Assembly: GCA_050944455.1 (NCBI GenBank)
Contig: JBMNRC010000014.1
Span: 9,562-73,561 of the forward strand
Origin: Anthropogastromicrobium sp050944455
GTDB taxonomy: Bacteria > Bacillota > Clostridia > Lachnospirales > Lachnospiraceae
DNA: 64,000 bases
Direction: 5' to 3'
In this document: positions 1 through 8,940 of the stretch, piece by piece
Layout: each line of letters begins with the position of its first letter
Numbering within the stretch: the first letter of the stretch is position 1
The notes under the pieces: model-generated
Database searches by the model: none
Seen by the model: only the letters and a program-made list of their open reading frames with translations
What the model was told of the DNA's origin: nothing
Translations under genes and position numbers: made by a program

Positions 1-287
1 CGGAGAACCGCGTGATATTCGCTACCCACGGCCACCATTACAACATCGACGCGCTTCCGCCTCTTTCCCCCGGGGATATTCTTCTGTACGGCCACACCCA
101 TGTGCCGCTCTGCCGGAAGAAAGACGGCGTCCTCTGCCTGAACCCGGGGTCGGTTTCCCTGCCCAAAAACGGAAGCGGCCATCAGTACCTGCTCCTGGAA
201 GACGGAATGCTCATGGCCGGAGACCTCGAAAAAGGAACGCTGTGGCAGAAGGAACTCCGCGGCCTTTTCGCTGAGCCGGAGGCGTAA
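1..287 (+). CDS. YfcE/MJ0936-type metallophosphoesterase, C-terminal part
   Basis: Only the C-terminal part of about 95 residues is inside the window; the frame is open from base 3 and ends at TAA 285-287. Visible motifs are an ATHGH block, a GHTHVP block (metal-binding His residues of calcineurin-like phosphoesterases) and an NPGSVSLP block that is typical of the YfcE/MJ0936 subfamily. Family members are small cytosolic Mn-dependent phosphodiesterases of uncertain physiological substrate. The GTG at 12-14 is internal, not a start, because conserved sequence continues upstream of it. Confidence 0.85.
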   Translation, partial: ENRVIFATHGHHYNIDALPPLSPGDILLYGHTHVPLCRKKDGVLCLNPGSVSLPKNGSGHQYLLLEDGMLMAGDLEKGTLWQKELRGLFAEPEA

Positions 288-326
288 AGACGGTTCGTCC
301 CGCGGTTCTCCGGCTGCCGCGCAAAC

Positions 327-355
327 TTTACAGGGTTTCGGGATTGTGTTATGAT
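327..355 (+). promoter_or_regulatory. Predicted sigma-A promoter of the lactonase gene
   Basis: TTTACA at 327-332 and TATGAT at 350-355 are separated by 17 bp. The promoter lies about 150 bp upstream of the lactonase start. Nothing else is recognised in the intervening leader. Confidence 0.5.
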
Positions 356-501
356 TTGGAAAGCTGGGGAGCCCGGAACTCCTGCGGTTCCCGGTGCGCA
401 TTTCGTTCTGCGTGTATGCAAGGGACAGGATCCGCGCGGATTGCGGTTCCCGGCGCACGCAAATCGTTCACGTTCAGCGGGGCAAACCCGCGGAGGTCGT
501 T

Positions 502-1563
502 ATGGCTGAGAAATATGTCGCGTATGTGGGTTCCTATACTTTCTACGGGAACAGCAAGGGCATTACCATTTATGATGTAGACACCGAGAAAAACTATTTC
601 GTCAGGCGCAAAGAGATCGAAGTCAACAACTCGTCCTACCTGACGTATTCGTACGATCACCGCTTTCTCTACACGATTGTGGACGAAGGCGTCACCGCTT
701 TCCGCATTCTGCCGGACGGCGATCTCGAGCTGATCAACACGGCCGGGATCCGCGGCATGCGGGGCTGCTACATCACGGTTGACAAGGAAAACAGATTCAT
801 GCTGGTCGCCGGCTACCACGACGGCAAGATGACAGTTCTGCGCATCCGCGAGGACGGAGGCGTCGGCGACATTGTTTCGGAAGTCTTCAACCGCGGCTAC
901 GGCAGCGTGGCGGAGAGAAATTTCCGCCCGCACGTGACCTGCGCGCAGTTCACACCCGACAATAACTTCATCCTGATGGTCGACATGGGTATCGACAACG
1001 TCAAGGTTTACAAGCTTGACCGCCAGACCGGGGAACTTCACATGGTCGACATCATTCACTGCGAACTCAATTCCGCGCCGCGCTACGTCGCGTTCTCCGG
1101 CGATTCCCGCCATATGTACATGGTTCATCAGCTGAAGAATTACATCACGGTTTACAACTACATCTACCATGAGGACTGCCCGGAATTCCAGTTCAAGCAG
1201 CTGGTTTCCACGCAGCCGAAGAAAAGCCAGACGGTCAACGCGGCCGTGGCCCTGCGGTTCTCCCACGATTTCAGCCACGTCTTCTGCACCAACGCCGGCG
1301 ACAACACCGTCGCGTGCTACGAGAGGGATCCGGAAAACGGACTGCTGTACAACCAGTTCATCCTTCCGGTGAGCGGGGATTATCCGAAGGAACTGGATAT
1401 CTTTCCGGACAACAGGCACATCGTGAGCGTCAACCATGACTCGAGCACGCTGACGTTCTTCACGGTCAACTACGAGAAGAAATATCTTGTGATGAACGGG
1501 CTTCCGCTCCGCGTGGACAACCCGAACGTCTGCAAGATCATGAAACTGAGAGACGAAGAGTAA
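502..1563 (+). CDS. Beta-propeller lactonase family protein (6-phosphogluconolactonase-like)
   Basis: A 353-residue protein that matches the seven-bladed propeller lactonase family (Pgl of E. coli, PF10282): repeated blade-like strands, an early AYVGSYT segment, the VTCAQFTPD and APRYVAFSGD repeats, and a late DIFPDNRHIVSVNHDS segment. Members hydrolyse 6-phosphogluconolactone or related lactones in the cytosol, but many paralogs are uncharacterised, so the substrate is open. The start chosen is ATG 502, five bases after CGGAGG (491-496). The frame is open back to 394 but that part has no ribosome binding site. No oxidative pentose-phosphate gene lies next to it. Confidence 0.8.
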   Translation: MAEKYVAYVGSYTFYGNSKGITIYDVDTEKNYFVRRKEIEVNNSSYLTYSYDHRFLYTIVDEGVTAFRILPDGDLELINTAGIRGMRGCYITVDKENRFMLVAGYHDGKMTVLRIREDGGVGDIVSEVFNRGYGSVAERNFRPHVTCAQFTPDNNFILMVDMGIDNVKVYKLDRQTGELHMVDIIHCELNSAPRYVAFSGDSRHMYMVHQLKNYITVYNYIYHEDCPEFQFKQLVSTQPKKSQTVNAAVALRFSHDFSHVFCTNAGDNTVACYERDPENGLLYNQFILPVSGDYPKELDIFPDNRHIVSVNHDSSTLTFFTVNYEKKYLVMNGLPLRVDNPNVCKIMKLRDEE

Positions 1564-1571
1564 AGTTGCCC

Positions 1572-1600
1572 TTGCGCCGGTCTCAAAACTGTATTACAAT
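1572..1600 (+). promoter_or_regulatory. Predicted promoter of the ferredoxin gene
   Basis: TTGCGC at 1572-1577 and TACAAT at 1595-1600 with a 17-bp spacer, about 60 bp upstream of the ferredoxin ATG. Confidence 0.5.
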
Positions 1601-1660
1601 ACACGCACAACCCCGGAAATTGATCCGGATGTGCACAGCATATTTTCAGGAGGTATAATT

Positions 1661-1834
1661 ATGGCTTACAAAATCAGTGATGACTGCATTTCCTGCGGCA
1701 CCTGCCAGCCGGAGTGCCCGGTGGAAGCAATCTCTGAAGGAACCGATCACTATCAGATCGATCCGGAGAAGTGCATTTCCTGCGGCTCCTGCGCGTCCGT
1801 ATGCCCGATGAGCGCCATTTCCGAAGAGAACTGA
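1661..1834 (+). CDS. 2[4Fe-4S] ferredoxin
   Basis: A 57-residue clostridial-type ferredoxin. Two CxxCxxCxxxCP motifs are visible, CISCGTCQPECP and CISCGSCASVCP, which bind two [4Fe-4S] clusters. It serves as a low-potential electron carrier in the cytosol for fermentative enzymes such as pyruvate:ferredoxin oxidoreductase and hydrogenase. The ATG at 1661 follows a strong AGGAGGT; a GTG at 1631 in frame is too far upstream of it. The gene is monocistronic: its own promoter precedes it and a 12-bp perfect hairpin follows. Confidence 0.95.
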   Translation: MAYKISDDCISCGTCQPECPVEAISEGTDHYQIDPEKCISCGSCASVCPMSAISEEN

Positions 1835-1878
1835 AGACAAATCAATATCTGCCTTAACAACAGTCTGCAATGATGACA

Positions 1879-1913
1879 GGCCGGGGAACCATCAGGGTTC
1901 CCCGGCCCATTTC
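1879..1913 (+). terminator. Intrinsic terminator of the ferredoxin gene
   Basis: A perfect 12-bp inverted repeat (1879-1890 with 1896-1907) with a 5-nt loop is followed by a short T-poor tail. It sits between the ferredoxin stop and the ABC exporter start, and argues against the upstream ATG at 1870 as the exporter start. Confidence 0.65.
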
Positions 1914-1929
1914 ACTGTCCGGGAGAGTA

Positions 1930-3639
1930 ATGAGAAGTATTTTTCGAGCCCTGAAACCTTACGTCGGCCGCATGACGGTCGGATTTATTATCAAAGTGGC
2001 CGGCACAATCGCCGAACTGATGATTCCCTGGGCGCTGTCGGTGATGGTGGATGACGTCATTCCGAGAAGGAGCACCCGTGACGTCCTGCTGTGGGGCCTC
2101 GTGATGATCCTGTTCGCGTTTGCCGCGCTTGTCTGCAACATCGTCGCAAACCGGATGGCTTCGCTCGTGGCCCGCAACACTACCGAGCGCGTCCGGCTGC
2201 AGCTGTACAGCCGCATCAGTTTTCTGTCCCTCCGGCAGCAGGACGCCTACACGCTGCCTTCCCTCATCTCGAGAGCGACTTCGGACACTTACAACATTCA
2301 CCAGTTCCTCGGCATGATGCAGAGGCTCGGCGTGCGCCAGCCGATCATGCTGATCGGCGGACTGGCCGTCACTTTCACGATGGACGCGCATCTCAGCCTG
2401 GTAATGGTATCGCTGCTGCCGTTTATGATTCTGTTCGTGTGGCTGTTCTGCACCAAAGGCGTGCCGATGTACCGCAAGGTGCAGGACGCGCTGGACCGCT
2501 TTATCCGCCTGGTGCGCGAGGACACCGCCGGAATCCGCGTGATCAAGGCCCTGTCCAAGACGCCGGAAGAGAAACGGAAATTTGAGAAGATCAACCATGA
2601 GGTTGTCGACAAGGACTTTCGCGCCGGCCTGGTGATGGGCGGGATGCGCCCGGTCGTCAGCATTATCCTCAATACCGGCATGGTCCTGGTCATCTATTTC
2701 GGCGCCGTGAGAGTCAACGGCGGGCAGACAAAGCCCGGCGTCGTCATGGCGTTCCTGTCTTATGTGACGATCATCCTGAACTCTATTCTTTTCCTGTCCC
2801 GCCTGTTCATCAGCTACTCCAGGGCGAGCGCTTCCGCGGACAGAATCGAGGAAGTGCTGAATACGCCGGAGGATCTTCTGATCGAGCAGAAGGAACGCCG
2901 GGACTTTTCCGCGCACATCGTGTTCGACCAGGTCAGCTTCGGCTATGAGGAGTCTGACTGCGTCAGGGACATCAGTTTTGACGTTCCGCACGGCACCACC
3001 CTGGGCATTATCGGGGCGACCGGCTCCGGCAAAACCACGATTGTCAACCTGCTCATGCGCTATTACGATCCGCAGGCCGGAGCGGTGTTCATCGACGGCC
3101 TGGATGTGCGGGCCTATCCTTCCGCGCAGCTGATGACCAAATTCGGGGCGGTGTTCCAGAACGACGTCATCTTCCATGACACGATCCGGGAAAACATCCG
3201 CTTCGGGAGAAATATTTCCGACGAGGAAATTATGAAAGCCGTGAAGTGCGCGCAGGCGGATGACTTTGTCAGCGAGTACGGGCTCGACTACATGTGCGCG
3301 ATCCGCGGCATGAACCTGTCGGGCGGGCAGAAGCAGCGCATCCTGATCGCGAGAGCCCTGGCCGGAAGGCCCGAGATCCTGATTTTCGACGACGCTTCCA
3401 GCGCCCTGGATTACGCGACCGACGCAAGGCTGCGCGCGGCGATCCGCCAGAACTACGGCAAAATCACCACGATTATCGTGGCGCAGCGCATCAGCACCAT
3501 CATGTACGCCGACCGCATCCTGGTGCTGGACGAAGGCAGGATTATCGGGGACGGTACGCACCGCGAACTGATGCAGACCTGCAGCGTGTACCGTGAGATC
3601 AGCGATACGCAGATGGGAAGGGGTGAGATTGATGCCTGA
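1930..3639 (+). CDS. ABC exporter subunit, degenerate-site half (MdlA/BmrC/LmrC type)
   Basis: A 569-residue half-transporter: six predicted membrane helices in residues 1-310, then an ATPase domain. Walker A is GATGSGKTT (about residue 363), the signature is canonical LSGGQ (about 462), and Walker B reads ILIFDDASS, with Asp where the catalytic Glu is normal. That Asp is the hallmark of the non-catalytic site in heterodimeric exporters (BmrCD, LmrCD, TM287/288). It overlaps the next gene, its partner, by 8 bp. ATG 1930 follows GGGAG and fits the family N-terminus. Probable multidrug or lipid-type exporter; the substrate cannot be inferred. Confidence 0.9.
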   Translation: MRSIFRALKPYVGRMTVGFIIKVAGTIAELMIPWALSVMVDDVIPRRSTRDVLLWGLVMILFAFAALVCNIVANRMASLVARNTTERVRLQLYSRISFLSLRQQDAYTLPSLISRATSDTYNIHQFLGMMQRLGVRQPIMLIGGLAVTFTMDAHLSLVMVSLLPFMILFVWLFCTKGVPMYRKVQDALDRFIRLVREDTAGIRVIKALSKTPEEKRKFEKINHEVVDKDFRAGLVMGGMRPVVSIILNTGMVLVIYFGAVRVNGGQTKPGVVMAFLSYVTIILNSILFLSRLFISYSRASASADRIEEVLNTPEDLLIEQKERRDFSAHIVFDQVSFGYEESDCVRDISFDVPHGTTLGIIGATGSGKTTIVNLLMRYYDPQAGAVFIDGLDVRAYPSAQLMTKFGAVFQNDVIFHDTIRENIRFGRNISDEEIMKAVKCAQADDFVSEYGLDYMCAIRGMNLSGGQKQRILIARALAGRPEILIFDDASSALDYATDARLRAAIRQNYGKITTIIVAQRISTIMYADRILVLDEGRIIGDGTHRELMQTCSVYREISDTQMGRGEIDA

Positions 3640-5551
3640 AACGGAAGAAAAGAGAATCAACCATGATCTCACTCTCGAGGAGATCGAACGCCGCTGCCGC
3701 GAACACCAGAAGGAAAATGAAAAACGCAATATCGCCGCAGAGTGCCGCACAATCTCCAGAATCCAGCGCGAAAAGAACAAGGAAGTGATCAACCGGCTCG
3801 GCGGACGCTCCAGCCCTGTCGTCAGAAGGCTCGTGAAGTACATGCTGCGCTACAAGTGGCTGCTGCTTCTGGCCATCACGCTTTCCGTGACAGGCAACCT
3901 GCTTTCCCTGGCCGGCCCGCGCCTTTCCGGTAAAGCGGTCGACGCCATGACAGGCGGTGTCGGAGCTGTCGATTTCGGCGTTGTCCTCCGCTGCTGCCAG
4001 CTGATGCTGGTCCTGTACGTCACGTCAGGCGTCCTTTCCTATCTGCTTCAGGTAGTCATGCAGCATATGACGCGAAAGATCGTGGCGAACATGCGGTCGG
4101 AGATCTTCAACCACCTGCTGTCGCTCCCGGTTTCCTTTTACGACAGCCACTCTTCGGGCGACATCATCAGCCGCATCACCTACGATGTGGATACGATCAA
4201 CACCAGCCTGTCGAACGACGTCATCTCCCTGTTCACCAGCGCGATCACCGTCGTCGGCTCCCTGGTGATGATGCTCACGATTTCACCGAAACTCTGCCTG
4301 GTGTTCGCAGTGACCGTGCCGATTTCCATTGTCGCGACGATCTCCCTGGCCAGGCTCACGCGGCCGCTGTTCCAGGCCCGCTCCGGAAAGCTGGGAGAGA
4401 TGAACGGCGTCGTGGAGGAAATGTTTTCGGGGCAGAAGAGCCTGAAAGCCTACCATCAGGAGGTCAATTCCATTTACCGTTTCCAGAAAAAGAACGAGGA
4501 GGCGGTTGACGCCTACTACCGGGCCGATTACATGAGCGCGATGACGGGGCCGACGGTCAACCTGGTCAACAACATTTCGCTGGTTATGGTTACCGTGTTC
4601 GGCTCCCTGATGTTCCTGAAAAATCAGATCACCCTGGGCAGCATTTCCTCGTTTGTGCTGTATTCCCGCAAGTTCACGGGCCCGATCAACGAGTCGGCGA
4701 ACATCATCAGCGAGCTGCAGAGCGTCCTTGCCGCCGGGGAGCGCGTTTTCAGGCTGATCGACGAGCTGCCGGAAAAGCCTGACGACGAGAAGGCAATAGT
4801 GCTGCAGAAAGTGTACGGGGAAGTGGAATTCAGGCATGTCAATTTTTCGTACACGCCGGAGAAACCGCTGATCCATGATTTCAATCTGAAAGCGGAACCC
4901 GGAAAAACGGTCGCGATCGTCGGGCCGACCGGAGCCGGAAAAACGACGATCATCAACCTGCTGATGCGCTTTTACGACATCGACAGCGGCGAGATCCTGG
5001 TGGACGGGCACGAGACGCGCATGGTCACCAGGGACAGCCTGCGCAGGCAGTTCGCGATGGTGCTGCAGGATACGTGGCTGTTCTACGGCACGATATACGA
5101 AAACCTGGCCTACGGAAACCCGAAGGCCACCAGGGAGGACGTCATCGAGGCGTGCAAGGCGGCGAAGATCCACAATTACATCATGCGCCTGCCGAAGCAG
5201 TACGATACCATCCTGACGGATGAGGGAACCAACATTTCCAAGGGACAGAAGCAGCTGCTGACCATCGCGAGAGCGATGCTCCTGAACGCGCCGATGCTGA
5301 TACTGGACGAAGCGACCTCCAACGTGGATACCCGCACCGAAATCCAGATCCAGGCGGCGATGGCGGAACTGATGAAGGGGAAGACCTGCTTTGTGATTGC
5401 CCACAGGCTTTCGACGATCCGGAACGCGGATACGATTCTGGTCGTGAAGGACGGCGGGATCGTGGAACAGGGGAAACATGATGAACTGATGGCCAAGAAC
5501 GGCGAGTACCGGAAACTGTACGACGCGCAGTTCGCCGGCCAGACGATCTGA
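3632..5551 (+). CDS. ABC exporter subunit, catalytic half (MdlB/BmrD/LmrD type)
   Basis: A 639-residue half-transporter with an extra charged N-terminal arm of about 70 residues, six membrane helices, then an ATPase domain. Walker A is GPTGAGKTT (about residue 430) and Walker B is LILDEATSN with the catalytic Glu, but the signature is degenerate, ISKGQ instead of LSGGQ (about 535). It therefore complements its partner exactly: one composite site lacks both Glu and the good signature, the other has both. Start ATG 3632 lies inside the end of the preceding gene, after AAGGGGTGAG, which indicates translational coupling. Confidence 0.92.
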   Translation: MPETEEKRINHDLTLEEIERRCREHQKENEKRNIAAECRTISRIQREKNKEVINRLGGRSSPVVRRLVKYMLRYKWLLLLAITLSVTGNLLSLAGPRLSGKAVDAMTGGVGAVDFGVVLRCCQLMLVLYVTSGVLSYLLQVVMQHMTRKIVANMRSEIFNHLLSLPVSFYDSHSSGDIISRITYDVDTINTSLSNDVISLFTSAITVVGSLVMMLTISPKLCLVFAVTVPISIVATISLARLTRPLFQARSGKLGEMNGVVEEMFSGQKSLKAYHQEVNSIYRFQKKNEEAVDAYYRADYMSAMTGPTVNLVNNISLVMVTVFGSLMFLKNQITLGSISSFVLYSRKFTGPINESANIISELQSVLAAGERVFRLIDELPEKPDDEKAIVLQKVYGEVEFRHVNFSYTPEKPLIHDFNLKAEPGKTVAIVGPTGAGKTTIINLLMRFYDIDSGEILVDGHETRMVTRDSLRRQFAMVLQDTWLFYGTIYENLAYGNPKATREDVIEACKAAKIHNYIMRLPKQYDTILTDEGTNISKGQKQLLTIARAMLLNAPMLILDEATSNVDTRTEIQIQAAMAELMKGKTCFVIAHRLSTIRNADTILVVKDGGIVEQGKHDELMAKNGEYRKLYDAQFAGQTI

Positions 5552-5573
5552 AAAAGAACGCAAAATGGACAGC

Positions 5574-5620
5574 CCCGGCTGTGACGGCGCGAAAAATGCG
5601 CCGGCGCGGCCGGGACTTTT
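5574..5620 (+). terminator. Hairpin terminator of the ABC exporter operon
   Basis: A two-tier stem (CCCGGC 5574-5579 with 5609-5614; inner CGGCGC 5585-5590 with 5598-5603) is followed by CTTTTC. It lies 23 bp after the exporter stop. Confidence 0.55.
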
Positions 5621-5744
5621 CTCGATTCATGCCATTTCTCCCTGGAGATCGTCTGTTTCAAGGCGGAAAGCTGACGCGGCAGCCGCCGCGGCCGGGGAGA
5701 AAAGAATACTGGCTCCGGACTGCCTGCGGTATGCCGCCGGCAGC

Positions 5745-5776
5745 AAAAAAAGAAGCCGCGGCATCTGCCGCGGCTT
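5745..5776 (-). terminator. Intrinsic terminator of tRNA-Gln
   Basis: A strong GC-rich stem (5753-5763 with 5766-5776) is followed, on the minus strand, by seven T (plus-strand A run 5745-5751). It lies just downstream of the tRNA 3' end. Confidence 0.85.
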
Positions 5777-5783
5777 TGATGAG

Positions 5784-5856
5784 CAGCGCTAACAGGATTC
5801 GAACCTGTACAATGATGGAGTCAGAGTCCACTGCCTTACCGTTTGGCTATAGCGCT
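5784..5856 (-). tRNA. tRNA-Gln, anticodon CUG
   Basis: The minus strand folds as a complete cloverleaf. The 7-bp acceptor stem pairs 5850-5856 with 5785-5791; D stem GCC/GGC; anticodon stem GTGGA/TCCAT with loop CTCTGAC giving anticodon CTG; T arm ACAGG-TTCGAAT-CCTGT; discriminator G. The gene decodes CAG. CCA is not encoded, so CCA-adding enzyme must complete the 3' end. It has its own promoter and terminator and stands as a single tRNA transcription unit. Confidence 0.95.
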
Positions 5857-5874
5857 GTGCCTGGAACGCCAATT

Positions 5875-5903
5875 ATAATAAACCTATATCAGGGTCTTGT
5901 CAA
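5875..5903 (-). promoter_or_regulatory. Promoter of tRNA-Gln
   Basis: On the minus strand, perfect TTGACA (plus 5898-5903), a 17-bp spacer and TATTAT (plus 5875-5880) lie 18 bp upstream of the mature tRNA. Confidence 0.75.
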
Positions 5904-5958
5904 GCCCTTTTCAGCAAAATATTTGAACACCTTGTTCCTTTCGGATTGTTTTGCGTTA

Positions 5959-5967
5959 TGTTATACT
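5959..5967 (+). promoter_or_regulatory. Extended -10 promoter upstream of the thioesterase
   Basis: TGTTATACT is an extended -10 element with no clear -35. It is divergent from the tRNA promoter. The roughly 185 bp between it and the thioesterase start hold no recognisable gene. Confidence 0.4.
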
Positions 5968-6154
5968 CTGCATATGTCCGGATGAGGTATCGGCTCAGAC
6001 GCAGAGACGGGGAAGTCAGGACTGCCGGGGACAGCCTGAAGACTGAAACCGGTCTGACCGGCCCCGGAAGGCCTGAAAGAGCTGGGCGGCCAACGAGACC
6101 GCCTGAGGCGTCCGCATCGCGGGCATGCCGGAAGTCTGGCATCAGGAGGCATTC

Positions 6155-6871
6155 ATGTATTCTTTTGAAAGCAGGGTACGTTACAGCGAAGTCGATGAGA
6201 ATGGACTTCTGTCGATCATCGGCATAATGAATTATCTGCAGGACTGCTCCACTTTCCAGTCCGAACATATCGGAAGGGGCATCCGCTGGCTGCAGGAGCA
6301 TGACCGCGCGTGGCTGGTGACGGGATGGAAGATCTCCATTTTGAGGCGTCCGGAACTGACAGAGAAAATCAGGTTGTCAACCCGGCCATATCAATACCGC
6401 GGGATTCTGGGCCTTCGATATTTTGACATCCGGAGTGCGGACACGAATGAACTTCTCGTCGGGGCGGATTCAGCCTGGTGCTATACCCAGCCCTCTACCG
6501 GAAAGCCGGTGAGAATCACGCCAGAGGATATCGATCCATACCTGCCTGTCGATGAGATGCCGGAAGGCTGCGGAATGAAGAACCGCAAGATCGCCGTCCC
6601 GGACAGCGGTACGCCGCTGGCTCCCTTTGTGATCCAGCGGACGCATCTGGATACCAACCATCATGTCAACAACGCCCAGTATGTGGAGATGGCGCGGGAT
6701 TGTCTTCCCGAGGGCTTTTCCTACAGCGGTATCCAGGTCCAGTATCTTGCCCAGGCGCATCTGGGGGATACGGTGGTTCCGGTGCTGTACAGGGAAGAAA
6801 ACCGTATGACGGTGTCGCTCGGTGACGGCAGCGGTACAGTATACGCGATAGTGGCATTCAGTGAGAGATAA
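6155..6871 (+). CDS. Acyl-ACP thioesterase
   Basis: A 238-residue double hot-dog protein of the acyl-ACP thioesterase family (PF01643). The first hot-dog half carries VRYSEVDENG and the second carries HLDTNHHVNNAQYVEMA, where Asn and His around the NHHVNN segment are the usual active-site region. It hydrolyses acyl-ACP in the cytosol and releases free fatty acids. ATG 6155 follows AGGAGG at a normal distance. An upstream in-frame ATG at 6125 lacks a ribosome binding site. It is a single gene with no fatty-acid synthesis genes nearby. Confidence 0.88.
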   Translation: MYSFESRVRYSEVDENGLLSIIGIMNYLQDCSTFQSEHIGRGIRWLQEHDRAWLVTGWKISILRRPELTEKIRLSTRPYQYRGILGLRYFDIRSADTNELLVGADSAWCYTQPSTGKPVRITPEDIDPYLPVDEMPEGCGMKNRKIAVPDSGTPLAPFVIQRTHLDTNHHVNNAQYVEMARDCLPEGFSYSGIQVQYLAQAHLGDTVVPVLYREENRMTVSLGDGSGTVYAIVAFSER

Positions 6872-7126
6872 TGCAGAAACTACTGTCTGGCAGGATGTCT
6901 GGCGGGCAGTACCGCGGAATCTGTTTTGAAGGACGGTCCGCATAACCAGAAGCTTTCCCGCGCAGGCTCGCTGCGGGCTGTCTGTTGTGGCATGCCCGCG
7001 GAATCGGAAATCATATTCCGCTGGAGGCAGCGCGAATCCCCCGGAGCCTGTCGTGATAAGGAAAGTTCCGAACGGACGGAATGTGGCACGGAAAACTGTG
7101 CCGTCAGAAGAGAACGGAGTAAAAAC

Positions 7127-7975
7127 ATGATTGAAATCGGAAGAATGCAGACGCTTAAAATACTGAGAATCCGGAAGCCCGGAGCTTTTCTCGGCGCAGC
7201 GGACAGTGAAGCCGGAGGAGAAGAAGAATCTGTGCTGCTGCCCGGAAGGCAGATCCCGGAAGGCGCTAAGGAGGGCGACAGCATTGAGGTTTTTGTCTAT
7301 CTGGATTCCTCGGACCGCAAAATCGCCACGACAGCCAGACCGGCCATCACCCTGGATTCCGGCCTCGCCGTCCTCACGGTGAAAGATACGTCGAAAATCG
7401 GAGCTTTTCTGGACTGGGGCCTGGAGAAGGACCTGTTTCTTCCCTTCAAGGAGCAGGCTCCGCGCGTCCGCCGCGGAGACCGCTGCCTTGTGCGCCTGTA
7501 TGTGGACCGGAGCGGACGCCTGTGCGCGTCCATGAAAATCTATGATTATCTCAGCGCCGAAAGCCCGTATCAGAAGAACGACGAAGTGAAGGGATTCGTG
7601 TACCGTGTCAATCCGGAGATCGGCGTATTTGTCGCGGTTGACGAAAAATATTACGGGATGGTTCCGATCCGGGAAGTTTACGAGCGCATCGGATACGGCG
7701 AGGAGGTCACCGCCCGTGTGACGGAAGTGCGCCAGGACGGAAAACTGAATCTTTCCCTCCGGGAGAAGGCTTACCTGCAGATCGCCGATGACGCGGACAC
7801 TGTGATGAAGGCGATCTCCATGTACGGAGGAGTCCTTCCGTTCAGCGAGAATTCATCCCCCGAACTGATCCGGAGGGAACTTCATATGAGCAAGGGATCT
7901 TTCAAGAGAGCGCTCGGACACCTGCTCAAGGAAAAGAAAATCGAGATACTGCCGGACAGCGTCCGGAAAATCTGA
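7127..7975 (+). CDS. CvfB/YitL-type S1-domain RNA-binding protein
   Basis: A 282-residue protein with the CvfB layout: an N-terminal S1-like barrel, a central S1 unit (GAFLDWGLEKDLFLPF and GVFVAVDEKYYGMVP are two barrel cores), and a C-terminal winged helix ending near residue 282. Known CvfB proteins bind RNA and affect virulence-gene expression in staphylococci; the role here is unknown. Start ATG 7127 follows ACGGAG; the frame extends upstream to 6926 but without a ribosome binding site or family similarity. It lies 11 bp upstream of the CPBP gene, so the two are probably co-transcribed. Confidence 0.85.
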   Translation: MIEIGRMQTLKILRIRKPGAFLGAADSEAGGEEESVLLPGRQIPEGAKEGDSIEVFVYLDSSDRKIATTARPAITLDSGLAVLTVKDTSKIGAFLDWGLEKDLFLPFKEQAPRVRRGDRCLVRLYVDRSGRLCASMKIYDYLSAESPYQKNDEVKGFVYRVNPEIGVFVAVDEKYYGMVPIREVYERIGYGEEVTARVTEVRQDGKLNLSLREKAYLQIADDADTVMKAISMYGGVLPFSENSSPELIRRELHMSKGSFKRALGHLLKEKKIEILPDSVRKI

Positions 7976-7986
7976 GAGGACAGACC

Positions 7987-8940
7987 GTGAATACACGCAA
8001 AGAGAAAAATATGACGGAGCGGATGTGTTTCCTGTTTCTGGGCACCGTTCTGTTTTACCTGGCGGCGTCGCTGCTCCTGTCACTTCTGGGTACCGTAGTG
8101 CCGATCCATTTTTATATTTATATGGCAGCCGGCGAGATTTTTATTTTTCTGCCCGCCTGGTATTACCTCCATCGGCGGAAGCTTCCGCTGAAGCAGGCGC
8201 TCAGAACAAAAAAATCCCTCAATTTCGCGACTTTTCTGCTGCTGATCCCCACTGCGCTTTTTCTGGAAGTCACCGTGAGCTTCATCAGCTATATCACCGC
8301 CCTTCCCTTCGGGAACGCGGTGAGCGATACGATGGCGGGAATTTCGCGGTACCCGGTGATCGTCAACATCCTGCTGATTGCCGTTCTGCCGGCGCTGGCC
8401 GAGGAAGCGGTTTTCCGCGGCGTTCTGTATCGGGGACTGCGCAAGCACGGCTTCTGGAAGGCCGCGCTGGTTTCGTCCCTGTTCTTCGGCCTGATACATA
8501 TGAACATCAATCAGTTTTCGTACGCCTTTGTGCTGGGAATCGTTCTGTGCCTGCTCGGGGAGGCGACGGGGAGTTTCTGGGCGCCGGTGATGGTACATTT
8601 CTGCATCAACCTGACCTCGGTGCTGGCCATGCGCGACCTGGCCTCACAGGCTGACTACGAAGAGATCCTGAGCACGGAGACAGTCCTGCCATCGGACCAG
8701 GCCCTGTTCTACGGCGTCATCCTGTTCGTAGCGGCAGCGCTTTGCGCCGCCCTGGTAGCGCTCAATGTCTGGCTGATCGCCCAGTCCAACGACCGGCTGG
8801 AATATCTTGCATGGACCTTCCGCGGCGGGGAAAAGAAGTTTCTTCGCAGGCTGCCGAGGGAAAAGCTCAGCTGCGGGGCTCTGTGGGTGGCCGTGATTAT
8901 TCCGTCAGCGCTGCTTCTGGTTATGCAGTTCGCGGTCTGA
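7987..8940 (+). CDS. CPBP family intramembrane metalloprotease
   Basis: A 317-residue membrane protein with about eight hydrophobic segments. The CPBP/CAAX-protease motifs are in order: EEAVFRG (EExxxR, about residue 139), FGLIHM (about 168) and a later HFCIN segment, all facing the membrane interior. Members cleave prenylated or other membrane substrates or serve in bacteriocin self-immunity; the target is unknown. The GTG at 7987 sits 7 bp after GAGAGG; ATG 8011 is an alternative. The 3' end overlaps the convergent XRE gene by 36 bp. Confidence 0.87.
   Translation: MNTRKEKNMTERMCFLFLGTVLFYLAASLLLSLLGTVVPIHFYIYMAAGEIFIFLPAWYYLHRRKLPLKQALRTKKSLNFATFLLLIPTALFLEVTVSFISYITALPFGNAVSDTMAGISRYPVIVNILLIAVLPALAEEAVFRGVLYRGLRKHGFWKAALVSSLFFGLIHMNINQFSYAFVLGIVLCLLGEATGSFWAPVMVHFCINLTSVLAMRDLASQADYEEILSTETVLPSDQALFYGVILFVAAALCAALVALNVWLIAQSNDRLEYLAWTFRGGEKKFLRRLPREKLSCGALWVAVIIPSALLLVMQFAV

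Noticed and set aside
1912..3843. Long minus-strand open frame opposite the ABC exporter genes
   Set aside because: It is a shadow produced by GC-rich codon bias. There is no family motif, it is rich in His/Arg/Asp as antisense frames are, and the plus strand encodes a certain protein.
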